From NCBI GenBank assembly GCA_963675135.1, contig OY776121.1:78762875-78826874 (forward strand): a stretch of 64,000 nt of DNA, written 5' to 3'. Under the pieces are notes generated by a model. That model was not told the origin of the DNA. It ran no database searches and was given only the letters and a program-made list of their open reading frames with translations. Source of the DNA: Galeopsis tetrahit (lineage: Eukaryota; Streptophyta; Magnoliopsida; Lamiales; Lamiaceae). The position numbers were made by a program, and so were the translations under genes. Below, in pieces: positions 11,573 to 24,210 of the stretch. How positions within the stretch are numbered: position 1 is the stretch's first letter; the number at the start of each line of letters is the position of its first letter.

Positions 11573-13249
11573 AACTTGAAGTTTGTGCTGTTACTCTACG
11601 TTGTTTCGTCTATACAAGTTGTGGGTTAATTGGTTCTTGTATGCTGTTTAGAGGTGTATTAGGTCGTGAGTTATGTTTGGGGGCTTCTTCCAAACCAAAC
11701 CTCATTATTCTTGTTTAAAACGAGAGTATTCATCTTATGAGCCCTCTTTTCTGTGCTGCTTGTTTGCGTTATGATTATTATCAAGTGTCTGATTTGTACC
11801 TCTTTTTTTTAATGCTTCGTGTTAGATATTGTTATAATAGTTTCCCTGCTTTGCATCAGATGGTTCTAGAAATATTCTCTTTGGAACATTATTATTAATC
11901 ATCCAAATAATCGTTAATAAAGTTAGTTTATTTTTTGTATATATTACTCTACTGCACGCAATTTCCACCAAGGCCATATTTCTTTTAAGATTATGTAGGA
12001 CTTTGGAAATCTAAATGGGAAGATTTTGAATTTTAAATCATGCTAATAATGATTTTGTGAGTGTTGAAATTTTCTGTATTAATTATTTGATTGATTTGGG
12101 CCTAATGCCTTAATAGTAGAAATGGGCCTGATAATAATATTGGCCATTTTGGCTTTGCTGGGCCTCACAATAATCATGTTGTTCATTTATGCTTTGCTGG
12201 GCCATTTGAAATTAATCTTTCCTTCATTTCAAAGTTTCAAGTTTCTCAATCGAAATCGAGAAAATTAATATACTGACTGCGTAAACGACTAGAAACCAAG
12301 ACTACAAAATTATAGCTTGAGGGAGAGAAGAGGGGGTTTCAGCGGGGCTAATTATATTCAATATTTGAACTGAAAAAATGCTTATATATAGGCCATGTCA
12401 ATGTTTTAGTATGTAATGAGCCGAGCCTTTTATTAATGCATTTTAAAAACTAATTTAATCATTTTTATCAATAAATTATACTCATATTTTGGGACTACAT
12501 TATGGGATGAAGTTGAAAATTCATAATTCATAATTTAACCCTAGCTCGTGTGCTTAGTTTCTGCCTTCGTATTCAATTACACCATCACTTAAAATCTAGT
12601 CAAAGTAAAGCCATACTTAAACTTGTCAATGCCTAAATTCCAACATTTTTTGTTGTTGTTGTTGTACAATATATATAATATGCATATTATAAGATGATAT
12701 TGTAATAAAATATGATATCAACCTAAAATACAGCGCAAAATTTAGAATTCATCAAATTGCAGAGTTGTTTTGTTTCATAGGGAGTATGAAATAATGGAAG
12801 CAAGTGAGTGGCATGTTAGGCATGTCCATAACATGTAAATCTGTCGCTCTTCATTGCCAACTACTACTAACCTTTAATTTTATTCTGTATTTACATGAAT
12901 TATTGTAGTAAGTAATAAATATAAATATTATAATTTCATATCGAAACTTGTGGAAAACAATTGCCCCACATCACTTGTCCATTTAATTAAATATGTATTT
13001 AATCTTGGCCCAACATATGAACTGGGGTTCTGTAGTACGCAGAAAAAAGGTATATTGAGTTCTACTCTATCGACCTGGCTCATTATTTATTATAATTATT
13101 ATGTTTGAAATTTATGATATTATTGTTGATTGTCAATTTATCGTGACTAATTAAGTGTTATCCAAAGTTTAATTATCAATTAACTAAATACTTCCTCCGT
13201 TCATCTATAAAACTTTTCATTTTAATCCGTTCATCTATAAAGTTTTATA
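11573..13249. other. 3' flank of SAP gene and AT-rich intergenic sequence
   Basis: The first 200-300 bp should contain the SAP 3' UTR. A cluster of four TGGGCC motifs at 12097-12203 looks like a plant promoter but leads into no recognisable gene. A short Stowaway-like end (CTTCCTCCGTTC) occurs at about 13191. Nothing else is supported. Confidence 0.45.
12097..12203. promoter_or_regulatory. Cluster of four site II (TGGGCC) motifs without a gene
   Basis: TGGGCC occurs at 12097-12102, 12123-12128, 12159-12164 and 12198-12203. Two copies share the longer context GCTTTGCTGGGCC, so part of the cluster is a local duplication. Site II motifs bind TCP-type factors upstream of growth and translation genes. 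No coding exon follows on either strand within about 3 kb, so this may be a promoter relic. Confidence 0.4.
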
Positions 13250-13469
13250 CTCCCTTCGTCCATGAAATGTAGTCCTATTTGACTCATATTCTTTGTTCAC
13301 CATCATACACTTTATCAAAACTATTACCCTCCAACCCATCACTTAATTACTTAATTTACCATCAACTTTATTCATAAACAATCACTTTATTCACAATAGA
13401 CCCCACAATACCTTTACTTTATCTACTTTTTCCTTAAAACTTGTGTCTCACTCCAATGGATGGAAGGGG
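13250..13469. mobile_element. Stowaway-like MITE (family with ATGTAGTCC beside the TIR)
   Basis: 220 bp beginning CTCCCTTCGTCCATGAAATG and ending in the imperfect inverted end GGATGGAAGGGG, with TA on both sides (13248-13249, 13470-13471). The interior matches the element at 29582-29830 in reverse orientation, so the two belong to one family. Confidence 0.8.
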
Positions 13470-15029
13470 TATCATTCTTTTTTTTTTTTTTTTATACTTC
13501 TCTTAATTATGTGATTTTATAAAATTAAAGAAGAGCATAATTAAAATAAATAATGTAAAAAATGCAAAAAAGTCTTTTAATTGTGTATAAGAAAAAAAAA
13601 AGGTTAAAGCTTTCACTTGTTATAAAAGGGAGATAGTATTTGACTATTTGTAATGGGATCCGTTGCTTATGCCGCCTGTCGCAGTGGATCATAACTCCGT
13701 GGTCCCAACCCATTGTTTGGCGCCGACGTCTTCCCAGTGGGACCACCAATCGCAGTTTAAGAAAATATGCACCATCTTTCAATACTGATCCATATAATTA
13801 TTGAAATTAAAGACAAATAAACAAAATTAATATGGTCATTTTTATAATGTTTTATTTAAAATAAAAATTATGAGAAATATTCTAGAATATAAAATAAAAT
13901 TCAGGAATATAATATTATGTGTATTTCAACATTAATCCTGTAGAAGCTTGTGCATGCGACATGCCGGAGCATTAGAATGGAGAACCAAATTTCTAATTCA
14001 ATTCTTTTGAATGTCCACATCGGTATAAATAAAAGATGCTCCTAATTAAAATATTAAACTGGTGTATGAAATATCAACAAGCTTCTTGAATATTTGAAAC
14101 ATAAAATAAATATATATAAAAATGTAAACCAAACCAAACGTCATGACACATGCCTTATGCCCTTATCGTTATCCCGAACAGATAAATTAGTCTGTCACCG
14201 CATTACAGAAAGTAGATAACAATCAAAACTAACTAAATTAAATATAAAAACAAAAAAAATGTGATACGAGTACAAATTATAAAATTAATAGATGCGAAAA
14301 GATAGACAAGTAGCGGAACGGTGGCCGCCTCATATTAGTTGGCAATAATGAAAATGGAAGCATTTGAAACTCAATTTTAGTATATCAATTTCTCACTTCT
14401 ATTTTTCGTGCTCTTGTGTGAATCTTTTAACATGCATCACGTTATTATGAGACTGTTTTAGTGTGACACGTGTTAATAAATAAAAATGTGGATTACACAT
14501 AAACTTAATAACTATTGAACTTAACAGTGTAGTTTTTATTAGGTTGTCCGTTCGAACAATTTTTAAAGTATCATTTAATACAAAACCTCTGATTTTAAGT
14601 GGATGGTAAAATTGATCTTTCAAGTTAATCTAATTTTAGCTCAAAGATATTAGGATCGACTTGAAAGAGAAAAAAACATTCAATTTGAAATTTTATTTTT
14701 TGAGGGCCTGATGGAGGGCCCGCAACCAGGTTGGCAAGTGAAATAACTATTCGGCAGTCATGCCACTTGATCCATATCCATATACTTAGATGAGATGCAA
14801 ACTAAATCGTCAATTTTATTCCACTTGGTATGAGATTTAGTTTCTTATTGATTCAAGTTCTCACAATTTTACTTTTGAGTTTCTTTCAAAATACATAATA
14901 TCAGCAAAAACTTATATGCAATATTGCATAAATGCAATATGACTAATTAAGGTAAATTAAGTCAAAATTTGTGGATCAAAGCGGGTCAATCTTAATTAAA
15001 ATATTTATTTTCATTCTAATATACTATTA
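13470..15029. other. AT-rich intergenic region
   Basis: A poly(T) run follows the MITE at about 13476. Beyond that I see only AT-rich sequence. The minus-strand frames at 13525-13782 and 14399-14623 have no recognisable domain. Confidence 0.5.
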
Positions 15030-15345
15030 TTTTACTACATGACCAAAATTATGTTACTACAAGAACTAAATTTTGTCACTACAAGGTCAAAAGTGTATTA
15101 CTACAAGTCCAAAAATATTCTAAACACTTATTTTTTGGGGGCAAAATTACTAAAATAATTTTGACTTATTCGGCTACAACATGACTAAAATATTGTTACT
15201 ACAAGACCAAAATTTTATCACTACATGTTCAAAAATATTCTGGAGACTTTATTTTTTGGTGAATTTTTCAGAATGTTTTGACATGTAGTATTAAAATTTT
15301 GGCCTTGTAGTGGTAATATTTTGGCCTTGTAGTAACAATATTTTG
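15030..15345. repeat. Direct and inverted repeats of an ACTACAAG-type unit
   Basis: Units such as ACTACAAGACCAAAAT recur at about 15035-15115 and 15170-15235. They return in inverted form (CCTTGTAGTAACAATATTTT) at about 15300-15350, giving a fold-back structure just left of the CACTA element. Two copies of AACCCGCGAATTTT flank a short segment at 15371-15425. No clear target duplication was identified. Confidence 0.5.
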
Positions 15346-16055
15346 GTCATGTAGTAAACCACTTGTTTGCAACCCGCGAATTTTCTGGGCAATCCGGATC
15401 CAGGCTTATAACCCGCGAATTTTTTAAAATTGACTTAATTTGACTTTTGAACTTACACTATGCCAAATAAGCTGATAGACAGCGGTTAAAAACCGCTGTA
15501 AATTGGAATCAGTAACCGCTGTGGTAATAAGGGCTGTAAAAAGGGAGCGCTAATAGACAGCGGTTATTAACCGCTGTCGTATCTATATACAACAGCGTTT
15601 ATTAACAGCTGTTATTCAATAAAAAACGATGTGGTATGTGCTCAGTTTGAACCCCTTGCAATATTTACGATAGCGGTTTTATTAGTTATGACAGCGGTTA
15701 TGAACCGCTGTTGTTTGAATTTACTACAGCGGTTAAAAACCGCTGTTGTTTGGAATTACTACAACGGTTTTTAAACGTTGTTGTTTTCGAATTACTACAG
15801 CGGCTAAAAACCGCTGTTATTTATTAACAACCGTTGTTGTACTTTCTCTATAACAGCAGTTGTATTAGCTATAACAACGGTTATTAGCCGCTGTTGTATA
15901 TATCCAATATTTTAAAAAAAATAATGAAATTTTCATTTGCTAAATTAATAAAAATAAAATACAAAAGCTTAAAACATTTATGTATATATATAAATTCAAC
16001 TAGACTATTACAATAAATTCGTTAATTAGCAATCCCTCCCAACGCACGTATGGTT

Positions 16056-16131
16056 GCACGCATGTAGCCCACTGTACCGAAGTGCACGCATGTAGCCCAC
16101 TGTACCGAAGTGCACGCATGTAGCCCACTGT
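16056..16131. repeat. 28-bp tandem repeat, nearly three copies, inside the CACTA element
   Basis: Unit GCACGCATGTAGCCCACTGT plus eight more bases occurs at 16056-16083 and 16084-16111, with a 20-bp partial copy at 16112-16131. The copies are identical, so the expansion is recent. Read on the minus strand, the area is relatively GC-rich and could be a remnant of coding sequence, but I cannot name it. Confidence 0.85.
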
Positions 16132-17865
16132 CGTCAATTTGAGCTTTCATTTCAGATCAGCCCGTTAAACTCTTCATATCTTTATTCTTATGTCCTTCAA
16201 GCCAATTTCAAGTCAAATAGTGGCTCTATCAATGTCGTTATCTCCGATAATGAAGAGATCATCAATCATTAAAAATGATGAGTGTAATTAGCATATAATA
16301 AAAATGATAAAAATGATGAGTGTAATTAACATATAATAAAAATGATGGTGGTAATTACTTACATTCTCCGCCGCATAACGCTTTGCTACTCAGCTCCTAA
16401 AGTAAAAAAAAAATGAAAGTAGATACATGAGTATGTTAATTATAAATATTATTCTTATGTACCTTGAATTTAGTGGACACTATTTTGTAGACAAACTCTC
16501 TTATGAGATATTTTTTTGAAGTTTCTCCACTTGGATCCCCGCTTACATCAAACACACTTTCTTCTATTTATGGTCAACATTAAAAAAAAACTGTGCGTTC
16601 CATACACGAATCTTGTGTTCCAAAGAAAGAAGGTGCCAAGTGCCCTGAAGCTATGTGGAATGAAGAAGGGAACAATGTGGAATGAAGATGGGAACAACTG
16701 TGCGAGTGTATGAACGTCCACACGCGAGTGAGGCGCGAGAGATTATGTGCCCAAGGCATTTTTCTTCCATGGTCAATGTACAACGCTGAAATTTAGATTT
16801 TAAATGTACGGCACTTAAATTTATATTTTAATTAACCGCAAACTCTCACTTAAATATACAGGGGTGGTGGGATGAAATTTATATTTTAATTAACCGCACA
16901 CTCATTTTAATTAACCGCACACTCTCACTTAAAATATACAGGGGGTGGTGGAACGGCTATATATATAATATAATATTTAATTAAATTTATGATATATATA
17001 ATATATATAACTCTGTATTATACATATTAAATACAAATTTTAAAAGACCAATAAAATTTATATTTACATGACAATAATAAAACCTAGAAATTGTTTTAAA
17101 TAAATATCAAATTTATTTTATAACCATATAATAATTAAAATATCAAATATATTTTATAACCATATAATAATTAAATATAATTATTTTAAAACTTATCCGG
17201 ATTAAATAAATTTTAGGATATAATCTTCTTTTTTTAATTCAACTCAGATTCTACTCCAATTTTCAGTCTTTTAAAGCAAAATTCATTAAAAAAAAAAAGA
17301 AAAAAAAATGTTTGATATTTTTTTATTGATTTATAAATATTTATCTTAAATAAAATTTTTTATTTTATTTTTATTAATTAATCATATATATTAATTTTAA
17401 CTGCTATATATAATTTATATATAATTTTTAAGGATATTTACTGTTATAAATTTTTCTCTTTTTATATATTTATATATAATTTTTAGGGATAATTTATATA
17501 TTTACGTTTTTCTCTTTTTTATAAATATATATCTCAAATAATTTAAATAATTTTTTTTTATTAATTTGATCAAAATAATTTTTTTTTTTCTTTTTATGGT
17601 AGGGTGAATTAAGGATATATGTTGAAAGTCTTGTGTTTCCCAAGGGAGTCAACCTTTTTTTTCTAAGATATATAGAAAGAGAATGATTAGGGGAATTTTC
17701 ATACATCTTTCTTTTTTATTTGTTTATGAACTGGCGTGATTTTTTTTTTCTAGATTTTTTCTAATTCTTTAATTTGTTTAGTATGTTTTTCTCTAACATT
17801 TTAGAACTTCTCATTGATTTCATGAAATCTAATAATCAATTTCCACACCAACAAAAAAAAGAAGC

Positions 17866-17989
17866 AATGAATGATCAATTTATTTCTCCTTATTGTGCGA
17901 CGACGGACAATGGTGGGTGCAATGCAGACGAAAAATGTGTCTCTGACGGCGACCCCTCTCACAGAAAGAGGGGCTCTTGGGGGAGATAA
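17866..17989 (+). other. Short GC-rich cysteine-containing frame inside the CACTA element
   Basis: A GC-rich island in very AT-rich sequence could encode a short peptide with three cysteines (context CATTDNGGCNADEKC) followed by a basic tail, ending in TAA at 17987-17989. CACTA elements often capture host gene pieces, which would explain the composition jump. I recognise no family, and a functional gene is not claimed. Confidence 0.25.
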
Positions 17990-18626
17990 GAAAAAATATT
18001 AGATTTTCTTAATTTGTTTAATAATAATATAATATATAGGACTGATATTTTATAGATTTTCTTGATTTTTTTTATTAATAATATAGTAATATATAGGAAT
18101 AAATATTTTTAAACTTATATCTTTGTTTAAACAAAATCGTATATTGTGTTAATCATTATATATTTCTTAATTGATAAAACTTAAAAAATAATAAAACTTA
18201 AAAATAAAATTCTTTATAAATCAATAAAATCTTAAAAATATGAAATAATCAAATACAATTTTGAAGATTAATTACAAGATTTATTTTTTTAATTGATTTT
18301 TTTAATATATTTATTTTTGAGAATTTAATCGTATAATCGTATTTCATAAAAAAAATCAATAATTTAAAAAATAAATTATAATATTTTTTTATTTAATTAT
18401 TTTTAAATATTAATTTGATTATATTCCATAAGAGAAGCTATTACAGCGCATAACTAAAACATATCACAGCGGTTACGAAAAACCGCTGTCTATCAGCGCA
18501 CAAATGGACCCTATGACAGCGGTTCTGAAAAAGATGCATATGACAACGGTTTTTGAATTTTTAACAGCGGTTTTAAAAATAACCGCTGTTATTCAACTGC
18601 TGTAAAAAGCATAATTTGGCATAGTA

Positions 18627-19251
18627 TTAGAGTTTTGACTTGCCTAGTTGGGATAGAATGCATGTATGCAATATTTCACATAATACTAACCCAATATCAA
18701 TGGAGTAGTCCACCCTTTTATACCCCATTATCTTTCAATATCTTTTCAATGTGGAACATTATTTAATTTCTCAACAAATTTTAAAAAAGAAGTAACTGTA
18801 CATTACAGATCCATATTTTTGTTACAATTTGGCTGGAAATTTTAATATTGATATTATATTATGGTGGTAAAAGTATTTCAAAGGGAGCAAAATTTACCAA
18901 TCAAGGAACACAAAGTGATAAGATTTTATACAATTTAAGACATAAATGAAAAAAAAAACTATATATATACAAGTAATACTTTGACTCACGAGATAGGGAT
19001 AACAGTCGAGAGAATTGTGGATGGTGGTAAAGTGTCAATTAATATTTCACATCGAATAAACACAAATGGAACATAAAGTATATAAAGATCGACAAGTATT
19101 TCAATTAAGTAGGACAAACAATATCATATTAATTTCGCGTCTCATATCCTTTCTGAAATCCAACAATGATGCCTTATATGGAAATCAGAGTCATGGTCTT
19201 GACAAAACGATGTGAAGAAGTTTTCGATATCAAACAGAAAAAAGGCTGGTC
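18627..19251. other. Spacer between the CACTA and copia elements
   Basis: About 0.6 kb of AT-rich sequence with no supported feature beyond the target duplications of its two neighbours. Confidence 0.5.
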
Positions 19252-19256
19252 ATTTG

Positions 19257-19449
19257 TAAAAGTGATAATGCAGATGATAATAACAAATGACCGAATAGAT
19301 AGGCATAGAAGATGGAGATATATATTTTAAATATTTTATATCTTTATCTTATCACTTATTTTACGCTTTCTGTTGTATTCATGTTTTGTATATATATACT
19401 CACGATCTCATCACCTAAGATTCAAGGTGATGGAATATTTCGTATCACA
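19257..19449 (+). repeat. 5' LTR of copia element
   Basis: Nearly identical to 23594-23786 (186 of 193 bases by eye). It ends in TATCACA directly before the primer-binding site. A TATATATATA stretch about 50 bp from its right end may serve as the promoter TATA region. Confidence 0.9.
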
Positions 19450-19512
19450 TGGTATCAGCCTTCCACCCTAAACCCTGAATTATTTTTTCTCGCCTCCCTT
19501 CCTTCTTTCTCC

Positions 19513-22500
19513 ATGGTAGCCTCTAATTTTGTTCCCCTTGCCACACTCATCCATATGGTGACAATTAAGTTTTCCTCCTCTAATTATCTCATTTGGCGTA
19601 ACCAGGTTATGCCCATGTTGCACTGCAATAATCTTCTTCCCTTCATTGACGACACTTCCGTCGAACCTTCCCCCACCACGAAAGATGACAAAGACGCTGA
19701 TATCCCAAATCCAGATCATGCTCTTTGGTGCAAGAAGAACCATCGTGTTCTCAGTTTGTTGCTTTCCTCTCTCATAGAGGAATCCATGGCCGAAGTGGTC
19801 AATCTTGATAATGCGCGAGATGTTTGGCTCGCCTTAGAAGTAGCCTTCAGTCACTTCTCCACCTCTCGGGCTCATCAGTTGCGTGATGAGCTCCAATATC
19901 TAAAAAAAGGTTCCTCTTCGGCTGTTGAGTACAACCGCAAGTTTAAATCCCTGTGCGACCAACTCGCTGCTATTGGTCGTCTTATTGATGAAGCGGATAA
20001 AATTCATTTGTTCATGCGCGGGCTTGGTCCTCAATTTCGTGGTTTCACTGACGTTAGAATGGCTCTCACTCCGGCTCCTTCATTCCAGGATCTCATTTAT
20101 CAAGCCCGCAACTATGAGTTGTATGACAAAGCAATGGAAACTCAGGCCGCGTCCAATACTCCTGCTGCATTCTTTGCACATAATCGGAGTTCTTCTTCGT
20201 TTGGGAGTCGTGGGTCCAGCAAGGGAGCACGTTCAAGCAATTTCTCTCGCCCACCTGGGAGCACTCAGAAAGGCGGTCGGGGCTCCTTTGATAAGAAACC
20301 CTATACACCTAAATGCCATATTTGTCGTGAGCCAGGGCACTATGCTAATAATTGTTCGCAAAGGTATATTAGGGATTCTGCTCCAGCAGCGGCAAACCTT
20401 GCTCAAGCCTTTCGTAATCAGTGCAAAGTAGACTCTCCTTCACAACCTGATTGGTACGTTGATATGGGGGCATCCGCTCATATGACGAATGGTACTTCAT
20501 CTCTTGGAACTTTCGAGCCGTATAATGGTAATTCTCATGTCGTTGTTGGTAACGGTGACTCTCTTCACATTTCTCACTTGGGTTCATGCCATATTAATGA
20601 TAAATTGCATTTGTCGAATGTATTGGTTGTGCCACATCTCACTAAAAACCTGTTTTCCATTAGTAAGTTGACTTTAGATTTGCCGGTTGAAGTTAAATTC
20701 TTTAATCACTCTTTTGAAATTCAGAATCGATTGACAAAGGAGGTTCTAGCTCAGGGCAAATGCAGTAATGGACTTTACATTCTCGAGCGTGGGTCTTCGG
20801 CTTTGGTGGCAACCCTGTGATCGAATATTTTACGGGCTTCTTTTGAAATATGACATTCTCGTTTAGGTCATGTGTCATTTTTCGTCATTCAGTTATTGCA
20901 AAAGTTAGGCTATTTAGCTGTTACTTCACTGTTACCAAAACCAAACATTTGTTCCTCTTGCCAATTGGCCAAGAGTAGGCATTTGTCGTTTGATATTAAT
21001 GAAAAGCGTGCTTTACGTGTTTTAGACTTGGTTCACTGTGATTTATGGGGACCCACCCCTGTTACTTCAATTGATGGATTTCGTTATTATGTCGTCTTTG
21101 TCGATGATTATTCGCGCTTTACTTGGTTATATTTGTTACATACAAAATTGAATTTCTACGACATTTTGATCAAATTTATCACTTTTGTTAGCAATCAATT
21201 TTCTGGCAATATAAAGATCTTTCAGAGTGATGGTGGTACGGAATTCACTAATGGTTGGGTTCGTAATTTCTTTGCGTCTCGTGGAATTTTGCATCGATTT
21301 TCATGTCCGTATACGCCTCAACAAAATGGGCGTGTTGAGCGTAAACATAGACACATTAACGAAACAGGCTTATCTCTCCTATTTCATGCACATGCACCTG
21401 CTGCCTTTTGGCTTGACGCTTTTTCGACAGCCGCTTATATAATTAATCGCTTACCAATCGTTGTTTTGGATAGCAAGTCACCGTATCAACTTCTGTTTGG
21501 AACATAACCAAATTTTGCCAATTTCAAGTCCTTTGGATGTCGTGTTTATCTGTATCTTCGGGACTATGCCGAACACAAGTTAGCGCCTCGAAGTCAACCG
21601 TGTATTTTCTTGGGATATAGTAGTATTCACAAGGGTTTTCGGTGTTACGATCCTACATCCTCTCGAATTTATATCACGCGTCATGCACAATTTGATGAGT
21701 CTCAATATCCATTTTCTGGAAATTATATTACTTCTCTAGCTTCCAATTTGGATATCTCAACATTTTTTGAACCACAGGAGGTCTCTCACCATGCATCCTC
21801 ATCTATTACACCTTGCCATGCTCCATGCAACCCTCCTCCAGTCGCAGACCCTCCATGCCCATGCGACCATTCTTATTTGAACTCCCACCAGCAATTGCGC
21901 AATCTGCCCCAATTCCAATGGCTCCGCCCCAGCAGCCTGTTCCACCCCCCGTGCCTCATTCTGCTCAGCCCCCATCTATGTCTACACATCCTATGCAAAC
22001 TAGAGCGAAATCAGGAATTCACAAGCCTCGACATCATGTTGATATTGCAACTACGACCTTACTTTCTGCCTTATCTACGACTTCAGAACCAAAGGGGTTT
22101 CGCTCGGCTCTCAAACAGCCCCACTGGTACTCGGCCATGCGTGAGGAAATGGCAGCCCTTCACAGCAATGGCACTTGGGAGTTAGTGCCCCGGCCGGCCA
22201 CCGGAAATGTGGTTGGATCTAAATGGGTGTTCCGGACTAAGTCGGATGGTTCGATTGATCGGTTCAAAGCACGGTTGGTCGCTCAACGGTTCACACAAAT
22301 ACCCGAGTTTGATTTTTCTCATACGTTTAGTCTCGTTGTTCGAGCAGCTACGATTCGAGTTATTTTATCACTTGTCGTTCAACGTCGTTGGCCTTTGTAC
22401 CAATTAGACGTAAAAAATGCTTTTTTAAATGGTTATCTCGACAAACCAATTCTTATGTCGCAGCCTCCCGGGTTCATTGATCCACGGTTTCCTGACCATG

Positions 22501-23639
22501 TTTGTCGCCTCAAAAAGGCGCTTTATGGGCTTTGACAAGCCCCGAGAGCTTGGTTCACACGTTTTAGCAATTTCTTGTCGAGTTTGGGTTTCTCTTGTAG
22601 CAGGGCAGACACTTCGCTATTTTATTTGCATCGCCTCAATTGCACTATTTTTCTCCTACTATATGTTGATGACATAATAGTTACAAGAAGTGATCCTTTG
22701 GCTCTTAAGGAATTTATCACTCGGGTTAATGCAGAATTCGCCACAAAAGACTTGGGGCAACTGACTTATTTTCTTGGTCTTGAAATTACGCGTACAACTT
22801 CAGGTTTATTTTTTGGGCAAGCTAAATATGCACAAAACATTCTTACTCGTGCTTCCCTGCTGGAATCAAAGCCCGTGTCTACCTCATTGCCAGCTGGGAT
22901 TTCTCTTGTCAGCACCGGCGAACCCTTTGATGAACCTACTACTTATCGCTCCTTAGTCGGTGCCCTCCAATATTTAACAATTACTCGATCGGATCTATCG
23001 TATGCCGTTAGCCATGTTAGTCAATTTCTTAATGCTCCAACAACCGATCATTTCTCAGCGGTGAAGAGAATCCTTCGGTACGTCAAAGGCACATTGCATT
23101 TTGGCTTAAATTTCACATGTTCTCCCGTAACCGATATTGTGGGGTACTCGGATGCGGATTGGACTCGTTGCATTGAGACTCGTCGCTCTACATATGATTA
23201 CTCTATATTTTGAGGAGATAATTTGGTTTCTTGGAGTGCGAAGAAGCAGCCTACGGCCTCTCGTTCTAGTTGCGAATCGGAATACCGAGCTCTAGCCAAC
23301 ACCGCTCAAGAGATGGTTTTGCTAACTCATCTATTACGGGAACTTCATGCTCTTCCTACGATTCGTCCTATTTTATTTTGTGACAACACCAGCGCTTTGT
23401 TCTTGAGTCGAAATCCTGTGGCACATAAGCGTGCTAAACACATTGACATAGATTGCCATTTCATTCGTGAGCTCGTCACCTCCGGACGTTTAGATCGAAG
23501 CATGTTCCATCTCATCTTCAGATTGCGGATATATTTACCAAAGGTCTTCCACGCCCGGCGTTTGAACTTCTACGGACCAAGCTTGAAGGGGGTTAAAAGT
23601 GATAATGCAGATGATAATAACAAATGGCCGAACAGATAG
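19513..23639 (+). pseudogene. copia gag-pol polyprotein, broken
   Basis: Gag (UBN2-type, begins MVASNFVPLA) is followed by a zinc knuckle CHICREPGHYANNC, then a protease with DMGAS where active copies have D-S/T-G. The GAG-pre-integrase and integrase core come next (DLWGP, DDYSRF, SDGGTEF, with the D..D..E residues visible), then reverse transcriptase (QLDVKNAFLNG and YVDD) and a C-terminal RNase H. In-frame stops occur at 20818, 20851, 21505, 22533 and 23211. The frame changes near 21810 and again near 23500. It is a molecular fossil. Confidence 0.92.
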
Positions 23640-23786
23640 GCATAGAAGATGGAGATATATATTTTAAATATTTTGTATCTTTATATTATCACTTATTTTA
23701 CGCTTTCTGTTGTATTCATGCTTTGTATATATATACTCACGATCTCATCACCTAAGATTCAAGGTGATAGAATATTTCTTATCACA
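23594..23786 (+). repeat. 3' LTR of copia element
   Basis: Second LTR copy, followed by the duplicated target ATTTG at 23787-23791. The seven differences from the 5' LTR are single-base changes, five of them transitions. Confidence 0.9.
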
Positions 23787-23791
23787 ATTTG

Positions 23792-24210
23792 AATTTGAAG
23801 GGAGGTTGGTTGGTCTATGTGGAGTTGTGGACTAGGTGGATAATGAGGTCCTTCCTCAAGAGTCGACTAGTTTAAAATGTAATTTGAATTTTGGACTCGC
23901 AATGAAGGATAAGTTTGAAATAAAATACTTACTAATAGAATGCAAATATATTAATGTATCTGGAAAATAAAACAAGAAATGACGTTCGTGAGAGTCACAG
24001 TGCCGTGTTTGAAAACTAAGAATGGATTATTCATCTTTATTCTATTCTTATTTAAAAATTCATATCAAATGTAGACTTGATAAGAATGAGTTTTGAGATT
24101 CCCCATAAAAAAAAAGAATGTGTTTTGAGATTTACTACATGCTATAAAAATAACTTCTAACTAAGTTTATTCTAAATGTGATATGAATAACTTTTTATTA
24201 CTCCGTATGA
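23792..24210. other. Spacer between the copia element and LINE 1
   Basis: About 0.4 kb of AT-rich sequence with no supported feature. Confidence 0.5.

Larger units (their letters stand above)
15456..18626. mobile_element. Non-autonomous CACTA (En/Spm-type) transposon
   Basis: The left end reads CACTATGCCAAAT. The right end is its inverted copy ATTTGGCATAGTA, with the final base changed from G to A. A 3-bp duplication TTA flanks it at 15453-15455 and 18627-18629, the size expected for CACTA elements. Both subterminal regions (about 15480-15900 and 18440-18605) are packed with ACAGCGGTT and its complement AACCGCTGT, often as palindromes; such repeats serve as transposase binding sites in this superfamily. 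At about 3.17 kb with no transposase frame, it should depend on a partner element. Confidence 0.9.
19257..23786 (+). mobile_element. Ty1/copia LTR retrotransposon, degenerate
   Basis: Two 193-bp LTRs (19257-19449 and 23594-23786) differ at 7 positions. The 5-bp duplication ATTTG flanks the element (19252-19256, 23787-23791) if the LTR is taken to begin TAAAAGTG; the usual TG start would place the ends six bases inward. A primer-binding site TGGTATCAGCC, complementary to initiator tRNA-Met, follows the 5' LTR directly. A polypurine tract GAAGGGGG precedes the 3' LTR. The interior has the gag, protease, integrase, reverse transcriptase, RNase H order of copia. Stops and frameshifts make it unable to move alone. 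Confidence 0.95.
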
